A DNA stretch of 64,000 nt from assembly GCF_051622035.1 (NCBI RefSeq), contig NC_135355.1:1550001-1614000 (forward strand), read 5' to 3'. This DNA comes from Arctopsyche grandis (lineage: Eukaryota > Arthropoda > Insecta > Trichoptera > Hydropsychidae). Positions 55,322-64,000 of the stretch are shown in pieces; positions within the stretch are counted from its first letter, which is position 1, and the number at the start of each line of letters is the position of its first letter. Both the position numbers and the translations under genes were made by a program. The notes below the pieces were generated by a model, which was not told the DNA's origin, did not search any database, and was given only the letters and a program-made list of their open reading frames with translations.

Positions 55322-55740
55322 CGTGCGTGTGTTTGCGTGTGCGTGTGTGTGTAAGATAACGTTCGCCGTACTATAATAGTCGTTTCGATTCGAAATAAGT
55401 ACGTCACAGTTAAAAGACTACACCAACAAAACGTACAAACGATCAACATAAAACTTCTATATATACTGTTTGCTACTAATTTTTTCTCTGGGCAAATTAG
55501 TCTCTAAGCGTTTTATCACCATCTATTGAAAATTAATTCAATTAATTAATTCATTTTTCTATTGGTGTTCTATATTTTTTACATGTACATAGGTAGGTAG
55601 GTAGTTTTTACCCTTTTTTCATATTAAACAATTAAATATAAATATTAAATTAAATATATTTGAAAAAATTTCGGCCGCTTCCGTTCGAACACAGAACCGA
55701 CACATTTATTTTACAACACTAGTAATTTAATACATGACAA
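54536..55740 (+). repeat. Two further copies of the ACCCGGC-family repeat
   Basis: TATATAATATCGCTATTCTGT, AATAGTCGTTTCGATTCGA, ACTGTTTGTTACCAATGTTTC (first copy, interrupted by 54682-54953) and again from 55255 with AGGTAGGTAGGTAGTTTTTA and TCATATTAAACAATTAAATA. A (GT)n run lies at 55275-55351. Confidence 0.65.
54682..54953. mobile_element. Harbinger-like MITE inside that repeat
   Basis: Ends GGGCGAAATCACACAGCGCG and the complement of GGGTGAAATCACACACGGCG, next to TTA on the left and TAA on the right. 272 bp, no transposase. Confidence 0.6.
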
Positions 55741-56390
55741 CAAAATTCCAATTCAGTTATTAATTATACTTCAGAACTACATATATAGGAATTTGGTCAG
55801 TTAATATTTTTATTAGCTCATCAAAAATTCCTTTTTATAACATTATATAGAAAGTCGATCATGTATTATCGGCTACAAAAATTAATTAGCAAACATAAAA
55901 TACTGACTGAAATCCCGGGCCCTGGGAAAAAATAATTCCGGGTCATGAGTTATACAATCAGTTAAATTATTCATTCAAAGATACCAAATTATAATACGAT
56001 ATAGTTCATAATCGTATCTTCCTGCATTTTAACATATAATCTAGATACTTATATTATTATTATTCAAATTTATTTTGTCCTTGTCATCAGCAAAAGCAAT
56101 TTTCTCGAATGAATAATTTAACAATAAACGTGTGATATAATAATAGATACAATGAATAAAACAACAGTTTCTTATTTGACTTCGAGTGAGATTCGTATAA
56201 TTATCATTGTTTTTACATTTCGTAATCATCCAAAATACCAAATAACTTAATACTTTGTTACAATTTGGGCAAGGCACACTTCACATACAAATAAAAAAAA
56301 AATATCTTATATTCATTACATATATAAGGATATGAATTTGTTAGGACAATTCATAAGGCAAGTTTAATTTTTATCGAGTTTTACGACTCT

Positions 56391-59300
56391 TCATTTTTCC
56401 TTTTTTTCATCTTTCACCGAAGATTTTGTCAGATATGGACCAGCTAAAGCTGTGGCTACAGGATCGGATACTGCTAAACCAGCAGGTCCTGCCACTGCAG
56501 ATCCTGATGGAGACGACTGAGCTGAACCTCCTTCACCAGCAACTGCTACTCCATGTGGAGCAGCTTGTGCCAGAGATGGACTAGATTTCAAATCAGCGTG
56601 AACTGTAAAAAAGTGTACAATTTAATATAATGCTACTTTCGAGTACTATGGAATAGGATGCCAAATCTTAATTGAAAATTGTAGATATACAAAATGGAAA
56701 AACAAACAAGATATGAAGTACTTATGTATACCGATTTCAACTTTTTCTTTCTTATCTCCTTTTTCAGCTTCGATTACTACAGAGTCTGATTCTTCATTTG
56801 TCAATGACTCTTCATTATTTGATCGTTGAAGATACCGAGAAAATGCCATAGCTGCTAAACCAGCCCTGAAAATTTACATTACAATATTAAGAAAATATTT
56901 TTTATTTAAAACTTTACATGGAAAATTGATGAATTACTGTGGATTTTGTGGCATATCTTCATGTTTGTCTTCCATTGTTGATTCTTCATCAGCAACCATT
57001 TCGGAAGCTTCATCAACTTTTTCAGGAGCTGATGGTAAAAATCTACTTTCTATAGACGCTGGATTGTTGATTTGGGGTTGTTGATTTTGAGGTGAGGCCA
57101 AAGCAAGCTGTCGTTTAAAGAATGGAAATGGTGGAACTTGAAGATTTTGCACTTGATTACTTCTGAGGAGATTGTTTGAATAGTCCAAAAAAATTGTTCC
57201 AGCTACAAAAAAAAAAAACGATTATTGCTATCATCAGATTTTATTTATTTTATGAAAATGTTCCAAAATATTTAATTTACTTACGTTGATGTTGAACAGT
57301 TTGGACAGCACCGGGTTGTTCGTAGATTAGAAATTGTTGAGGATAATTGTTGAATACACTCGGGTATCTGAACGTTGTTTGGGGTCTAAAATATAAATGA
57401 TTTGATCAATTAAAAGTCAAAGTTTGATCTTAAAAAATTTAATGAAATTAAAGCCATATTATAATTGGAGTCACACAAGGTTCTCTTTTAGGGTATTTTT
57501 TTGAGTTGAAAATTTTATTTTTTTTAAATTGGCTCAATTACTGTGAGATTCTTAATTACTAGAATTTAAGTGAGATTTGACTCAACATATTTAAAATTTT
57601 GTTAATCAAAACCACAAAGTTGTATAATACTCACTGAATGGTGTTGAATTGAGGATATCCTGTCAAAACATGCGGTATGCCGTTTATAAAGTAGACTTTT
57701 TGTCCTGGCGAAAGTCCAGGACTGGCGGGGTACGGAATTAGCGGAATTTGAGGTTGTGGTGGAGGGACAGGAGCTGAAGAGGCAGGAGGTGAAGAGGTGT
57801 TTTTCAAATCGTCAGGAATGAGCTCCGCATCCGGTTCGAATTCTTCGAGTTTCGCTGGCTTTTCTGATCTGCCTTCTATGAATAAAATAAATTTTAATTT
57901 GATTGATGATTCGATGATTTTTTAAAAAAATAATATTGGTATTAAAATTCTTTAATCGCCACTTATTTCGAATTACCGAGGATTTGTATGATTTATCTGA
58001 AGGATTCTTTAGATAATCTCTTATTTTAAAATTTGTATTAAATAAGTTTTTCCTTTAATATATTGAAATGAATCATCAAGTTGAAAAATATCGTTTTTTA
58101 CCGTTAATTAAATTTTATATTATTTTTAATCTTAAAATAATAAAATTATTTTTTTTCCTCGTATATTATATAGTCGAAATATGAAGAGTTTTTTATGATA
58201 TTTTGAAGAAACCAGTATAACTATCTTGATACAAATAACAATATATGTACCTTTGGCGTTTGTCTTTGGTACTTCTTCTGGTTCAGCAGGAGCCGGTTGT
58301 CGTTCTTCAGGAACAGGTTTCGAATCGACTGGACTTATCTCGGCTTGAACCGGTGGTTGCATTTCTTGTGCAGGCGTGTTGCCATCATATGAAGGGTACA
58401 CGGATTCCACATAACCAGCCTCAGCTGGAATATCCTTCAGATAAACCAGTCCATCGTGACCCAAGTACGTGGGACCTGGCCAAACGAGAATGTCATAATC
58501 CGACCGATATGTAAATGTCATTAGTTTATCAGATGATTGAAAATATGTATACCTTGGGGTATGACGTTGTTGTTCAACAATAGCACTCGTCCATCCAAAG
58601 GTTGTCCTTGGTGCGTTTGTTGGTATACTCCTGATGATGATGGGAATTGGTACAGGTACTGTCCATGTGGTAGTGTATGTGATCCCACGATGCACAAAAA
58701 CAGCAATGCCTAAAATTGAAAACAATTTATCATGTAAGTTAATGTTGTGAGTTTTTTTGAGGGGGTGGGGGGGGGAGGAAATAAGGTACATATGTACACA
58801 TATTCACAGCGGAGTGCACTGGTAGAGATTTTGTACACAGGTAGAGAGGTCACGGGTTCAAGTCCCGGCCAAATACGTTGCTGACGATATCTTTTGGTTA
58901 TTAAAACACAGATCGACCGTTTCCTGTTATAATTTTCCGATTTTTCAAGTTTAATTGTTGTTTCAGATCCAATAAATCGGTATTCTTCCCTTCAGTTTCT
59001 TGCAAATTCGAGTTATTGGCATCTCGAATTTGTTGAAACTTACGAAATATGCTACCGACATAATGATTTTCTCGCAAATTTGCTGTGTATCAAAATTTTG
59101 TTGATTATCCATAGATGTCTATTGTAGTATATGTACTTTTATGTTTGAAAAATTGTCAGTAATTATGTACAGTAATTCCCTTCATTGGCACATATGATGT
59201 ATTTACATACATATATAATAAAAATAAAAATGTTTTATTTAAATTTGGACCATTGTAACATTACGGGAATCCCTAATGCGCCACAATGGTCGAAAAAAAT

Positions 59301-62300
59301 ATACTTGTATACTATCTTATGACATTTAACATTAATTAACATGGAAAGGATTGAGGGCTCCTATTTAAAAGGTTAATTTTATTTAAATATTCATCTAATC
59401 AAATAAATGAAAATTTGAAAAACAGAGCTTGGAGTTTTCTATAGACGGTGTTTTTCCTGTCGAAACCAAGCAACTTCTTTTGTGTACTACTGTAAACAGT
59501 TGGAGCTGTGTATTCAAAAGACTGCTCAAAATAGCGTCTTAAAACTAGACTTGCACTCAAGACTAAATGAGACAAATCTATTCCTCCAAACATTGAGTAA
59601 ACTATTCAATATATCTGTGACAGGTACAAAATCTAATATTAATGTTAAAGAAACAGTTTTGTTCTTTAGAAACCTGCCATTGTTTAATGTATTAACAGAG
59701 GCTCAATGTTTGGAAGGATATCAACACTTTTTTAGACAATTAATAGAGAATATAAAAAGTGAATCCACGCCGGATATATTGCTATTATTGATGGCAACAA
59801 AAATTAAATATGAAGAGTTTGGTTGTGCAGCTCTAAAATCTATTCGGTGTTCCGTCAATAGTGTGGATGCTGAAAGGTATTTTAGTAAATACAAGATAAT
59901 TCTTACCGATCGTCGTACGAATCTCAAAAAATAATCTGTAGAAATATGCTCCATGTTGAGTTTTAATAAATTTTAATTGGTATTATATTTTTATATTCAT
60001 ATTTTTTGTCTTTGTATTTTTATATTCATGTTTTTTTCATTGTAATTTTAATTCAAAAACATTTTTGAATTTTTCTATTATTTTTTAATTGTTATGTTGT
60101 CTTTAAATTGAATATATGTATGTATATAAAATTTATTAAAATTCACCGAAATTTTTTATTAATTAAAATTAAACTCTTCATAAAAATAGATGCTAAAATT
60201 GAACATTTTTAATGCCTAAAATGAAAAATGAAAATGCTAAAATTGACAAAAATAGATGCCCAAAATACTTAGTACAAGATAAGTTACTGCAACGTATAGG
60301 TATAGCAATCCTTTTCTCAACTATTGAAATAGGCAGTTCGTGTAGAACAAGTTTTCAGCAAAGGATACCGGTTTTACAGGATGATAATTATATCCATACG
60401 ATTTACTGGCTGGCTTGCACCAGTTGCTCGTCGTTTGACCATAAACTTATCCAGTAGTTGTGCGACCCCAAGTACATATATACGTACGTATGTACAACGA
60501 CCGGGTTGCATTCCGCAGCATCACGATGCACCAGAACGATGCACATATTCACTTCTTTTCAGTGGGCGTACGAAGGATGTTCTTGACCGTATGACAATGC
60601 GCAAATGAAAAAGTGCTTCAATGTCACACATTATCATCGAGGTACATATCCTAGAGTCGCACATCCCACGTTGCATTATAATCGCATGGCATTGCGACAC
60701 ATCCTCGAATGTCGTGTGCATTCGAACGTGTGTGTGTGTTTGAGTGTGATCACTCATAAATCGGATAGAGGTGCATGTGCAACCGATTGCATCTTTGACT
60801 GGATATATGTGTATAATTCGCAGTTGACGAGGCGTGCAAAATCCGGACGACAATCTCTGTTTGACCCTCTTGGGTATTCAGTCATAACGTTCGGTTCGGT
60901 TCCAGAACGACGTATATGCTGGGTCGACTCCTGGTCGGGAGTTGAAGGATTTTGTTTGGTATTTTGATGTCTATGTAGAGATTTGATGTTTGTATTGCTC
61001 ATCAAATCGTAGCTGATACTAATTTTGATTCAGTGTGTACTCTGCACAAGGTAATATGTGAGTAATATCCTTCCTAAGACAACAATGCGTGGCAAACGAT
61101 TAGCGTTTGCTTTTTACCTATAAAATTTACCGCAAAATTTAGTGTACTATATAATGGGAACCTAAATGAGACCCTAAATGGTTTAAGGAATGGCTGAGAG
61201 TCTGTTGTTTAAAGGCTCAAAATAATTTTGAAAAAATTAATCGCCATCGGCCAATATATGTATAATACTATGCTTCAATTCAGTCTTAGCAGTTCTAAAA
61301 ATAATGTCAAAATTTAATCAAAAAATTATTATACTATGATTCAATATTTATATTTTCATTTTTTACATATAAATATGTATATAGGTTTGAGCATATTTTC
61401 GACATTTATCTTTTAATAAGCCGTAAAAATAAATGGGTCATAAATTTGAACGTGGGTTGCATTGAATGGATGAATAATCGCTTTTATTGGTAAGTCTGTG
61501 TTTTCGAAAGTGAAAATGAATATAAAAAAAGTTTCTTTCGAGATGTTTGACGCAAATTTAATAATAATAATAGTATTTTTAATTAATTTTAAATAAACAG
61601 CGGCACGTTTGAGTTAAATTTATGTGTTTGATCGACAGTTTCTAAGGCTGAGACCTTTATTTGACATAAGAAAACGATTTATGACAACAAACCGCAAGAA
61701 TACTAATGATCTAAAAACTGACGTTTCCGCTTGACGTACAAACTGTCAATTTTCAATAATATTTTGAGAGTAAATGGAATTGAATAGATTTAAAATTATT
61801 TTTCACAAGTTTTTCGCTACATTTAAACTTTCACGGTGAAACGATTTTAAAATATACATAAATTATTTTATTTTTATATGTATTTGAATCAATTTAAAAG
61901 CATTAAGGTCACCATAGTGTTAAAAATATAATATCATATTATATTTAAAATTAAAACCAATAAAATGAATGTATAAAAAATAATGTTGATTTGAAGCTGA
62001 AAAATGAGCTTTAAATAAATAACACATCATACAATATTCAATTCACTGCTAAAAAGTATGTAATCGACATATTTTTAACATATATTAATGTAATAATATA
62101 TAATATTAAGCTTTAGAAATATTTAATAATCTAAAAGTTTCATACGAACTGTCAATTCGACGTAAATACTACATACATATATATATGTACGTGATATAAT
62201 TAAATTACAGTTTTACACAGAATACACTTGGAAATTTGCCAGATGGTTCCGGAAAACTATCGGAAAATTGTACGTGACGATCGTACAAATGTACAAATAA

Positions 62301-62368
62301 TAATTTTATTATTTAAATAAATATATTTAATTGGTTGGAGTACTCACCAGCGAACTTGTCAGCTTCAT
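56391..62368 (-). CDS. Secreted low-complexity protein, 451 aa, possible cuticle/matrix protein
   Basis: Eight exons, from 5': 62348-62368, 58553-58709, 58251-58475, 57635-57875, 57285-57385, 56938-57202, 56732-56865 and 56391-56602. All junctions agree in phase and use GT-AG, giving 451 codons plus TGA. Exons 1 and 2 together make the signal peptide MKLTSSLALLFLCIVGSHT. The body is rich in P, Q, E and S (GQYLYQFPSSSGVYQQ, VPEERQPAPAEPEEVPK, PGQKVYFINGIPHVL, FNNYPQQFLIYEQPG), with acidic patches. The last exon is A/G/V/P-rich (APHGVAVAGEGGSA, GSAVAGPAGLAVSDPVATA), a pattern I recall from insect secreted proteins of the DUF4774 kind. Intron 1 (3.6 kb) holds a SINE and a hAT relic. No enzymatic motif. 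The structure is well supported; the function is inferred from composition and neighbours. Confidence 0.8.
58805..59235 (+). repeat. tRNA-SINE, third subfamily
   Basis: Box A-like AGTGCACTGGTAGAG, box B GGTTCAAGTCCCGG, then CCAATAAATCGGTATTC, CATCTCGAATTTGTTGAAAC and ATAGATGTCTATTG. Pair of 40485-40815. Confidence 0.75.
59470..59934 (+). pseudogene. hAT transposase C-terminal fragment
   Basis: An open frame from about 59482 to TAA ends with SVDAERYFSKYKIILTDRR, the C-terminal dimerisation motif of hAT transposases (S-x-N/D-A-E-R-x-F-S). The catalytic N-terminal part is missing. It lies in intron 1 of the 451-aa secreted protein gene on the opposite strand. Confidence 0.8.
60120..62340. other. 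Intron 1 of the 451-aa gene, no exon recognised
   Basis: 60480-60960 is GC-richer with open frames on both strands but no family signal. The rest is AT-rich. Confidence 0.35.
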
Positions 62369-62558
62369 TGTAAACTTTAAAAAATTACAACTGATTTGAT
62401 CACAGAAAAGTCGTTTAAAAAATTGGAACACTATATCCTTTGGATTATAATATTACCGATATTATATTATATTGTGTGTGTGTTTTTATTTATGTGAGAA
62501 ACGATGTGTATGGTATGAATGTCTATGTAATAATGAAGACTCGCAGACAAAGTATTCA

Positions 62559-62566
62559 TATTTATA
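62559..62566 (-). promoter_or_regulatory. Candidate TATA box of the 451-aa secreted protein gene
   Basis: TATAAATA on the minus strand about 190 bp upstream of the ATG at 62368; it would give a leader of about 160 nt. By sequence only. Confidence 0.4.
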
Positions 62567-63035
62567 GTAGTCAACTTGGTATATGTGGTGCATCATTCAT
62601 TTCCATATATACAATGTAATATTGCGATGTAGTTTCTTGAAATTGAACGTCATATGTCAAAAAGTTGTATTTGGGTTTGTCGATTTATTAATTATTCGAA
62701 AATGTGAGCTCCATTCACGAACAACGTGTGTGACGTGTTTTAATTCGCAGAAATTTCTTAGTAAAAACCGCAGTAGTAGTGCGCGTATTTATTCGGATAT
62801 TTACCTTTACTGATTAAGGAAATCCTAATTAATTTGTTTTATCAAAAACTAGCCGGATTTTACCTCGTATTGTGACTCAGCACAGACCAAAGCTGGAATA
62901 ACAAACTTTCAAAGGACTTAAACTACTTCGAAAACCTGTCTAAGGTAATGTACTTTAGTGATTTTTTTTATCAAATGTGGTAGTTCTATATTAAAAACCG
63001 AAGAATTGCAAAGCGGACATACATATATACTGGGC

Positions 63036-63238
63036 GTTTTTTCTGGTTCGGTGATCATTGGTCACAAAAATTGGTCACAAAAGTCACTAAAATCTCTGTA
63101 ACGGAACATCTGGCAGCCGAAAAGTCCATCATACTAACGAAAACTCGAGTGCCAAATATTCCGCATTAGCGGTTTTCATAGCAAAAATAGTCTTTGTGAC
63201 CACCGCAATGTGACTAATAATCCAATTACCGTTTTTTT
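63036..63238 (+). mobile_element. hAT-like MITE (GGTTCGGTGAT family), copy 3
   Basis: Element 63044-63230, TGGTTCGGTGATCATTGGTC to CCAATTACC, with flanks GTTTTTTC / GTTTTTTT. Shares AACATCTGGCAGCC with 9776 and 21377. Confidence 0.75.
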
Positions 63239-63404
63239 TATGGAAGCCCATCGATCCCTGGCTTCGAGCCCTGCTAAAGGCGCGTTCATACCAGTACAGC
63301 TCAAGCCGGCAAGTGCACGTAAACAGCAGTACAGAAAATATTTATCATATTCTATATGGACACATATGTGTCCATATAGAATAGAATATAATACCAGAAG
63401 AAAA

Positions 63405-63785
63405 GACTAGTGATTAGCGTATAATGCTTTGAACAGAGTGTTCACGGGTTAAAATTCCACTGGTTTCTGCCGACTAGACCTTGGATTTGTGACTCCAGGT
63501 CGATCGTATTCTACCAGAGTTTACCTATTTATCTGATTTTCATTGAAACGGTTCCAACAAATTGGCAACCTTAACCATTTTCTCGCAAATCTTGAGTTTT
63601 CAGCAATCTCGAATTTCACTGAATTGTATAAAATGCTGCAAATTTACAAATCTGACCATTAATGTATCTGTGAATGTCAATTGATATGTGTTTACTGAAT
63701 TTCGCTGAATTGTTTAAAAAAGTTGCAAATTTACAAATTTGACCATAGATGTCTCTGTGGGTGTTGATTGATATGTATTTTTCTT
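63405..63785 (+). repeat. tRNA-SINE, second subfamily
   Basis: Head with GTTCACGGGTTAAAATTCC, link AGACCTTGGATTTGTGACTC, core CAGGTCGATCGTATTCTACC and TTTCATTGAAACGGTTCC. The 3' part is partly duplicated (TTTACAAATNTGACCATNNATG twice). Confidence 0.75.
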
Positions 63786-63786
63786 T

Positions 63787-64000
63787 GTATTGTAGCATAT
63801 GCTAAAAGGAGCCATCGTGATAATTGGTTTTCGAGGACTATCTCCAGGCTTAAGTGCTGTTGGCTAACAATGGAGACCCGCGAATGGGCTTAGTGGTCTG
63901 TAACGGCACCCAGCCACTTTCCGGTAGAGTTCTCAGAACTGACAGCGCGAAAGCGTGGGACTGCACGCCGAGACCGTGGGACGGCATATCTAGTACGTGA
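63787..64000 (+). mobile_element. LTR of the 413-bp family, cut by the window edge
   Basis: Starts TGTAGCATATGCTAAAAGGA at 63791 after GTAT, and aligns with the first half of 18329-18741 (GGCTAACAATGG, GACGGCATATC-like). Diverged relative to the other three. Confidence 0.65.

Noticed and set aside
55275..55351. Regulatory Z-DNA-like (GT)n tract
   Set aside because: A simple microsatellite inside a dispersed repeat; no evidence for function.
1..64000. CRISPR array or bacterial-type operon
   Set aside because: No regularly spaced identical repeats with unique spacers; genes are intron-containing and insect-like.

Overview
The window is AT-rich nuclear DNA of an insect, probably a holometabolous one. 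The evidence is a ZAD-C2H2 zinc-finger gene, an intron-rich Rebers-Riddiford (RR) cuticular protein gene, a kinetochore Spindly gene, a short run of the insect telomere repeat TTAGG, and a dense load of RTE/jockey-like, mariner, hAT-like and tRNA-SINE repeats. I cannot name the species; Lepidoptera or Trichoptera would fit. All gene models were built by hand from reading frames, splice signals and intron phases, without transcript data.

Genes. The left edge holds the 5' part of a ZAD zinc-finger gene (minus strand, 1-634). Next comes Spindly (plus, 3351-8804, five coding exons). Tail-to-tail with it is a small minus-strand gene (8961-11851) that I read as a MICOS Mic19/CHCHD3-like protein. 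An orphan exon lies at 13849-14121. From about 14 to 27 kb I see almost only transposable elements. From 27.7 to 62.4 kb there are four genes with signal peptides. These are an RR chitin-binding cuticular protein (plus, 27725-42881, with a 13.7-kb intron inside the signal peptide), a 167-aa proline-rich secreted protein (minus, 44522-47927), a 272-aa secreted protein with three 62-aa repeats (minus, 53380-54198) and a 451-aa low-complexity secreted protein (minus, 56391-62368, eight exons). They may form a cuticle/extracellular-matrix gene neighbourhood, but only the RR protein is assigned by a domain.

Mobile DNA. Many insertions can be delimited to the base by target-site duplications (TSDs). 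A composite hAT-like element carrying a 413-bp solo LTR is present twice (6427-8034 and 12521-13763). There are further hAT-like elements with 8-bp TSDs (6460-6809, 9776-9980, 10370-10612, 15222-15511, 23372-23858, 46406-47710, 46884-47400). CACTG-ended elements have 3-bp TSDs (35127-35792, 43837-44503), and TTAA-flanked elements lie at 15553-16072 and 17958-18841. Long foldback elements lie at 1393-1972, 2203-2471, 9362-9720 and 25233-25626. About ten copies of a tRNA-derived SINE superfamily share a central core. A 1.1-kb GC-rich minisatellite built on GGGCTTCGCCC (51605-52740) stands out against the AT-rich background.

I found no CRISPR array, operon, rRNA or free-standing tRNA gene, and no evidence of a novel enzymatic system. 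The most unusual signals are the composite element that re-transposed with its captured LTR, a MITE present in opposite orientations at the same site of two repeat copies, a TTAGG insertion, the GC-rich hairpin minisatellite and the long hairpin loci.
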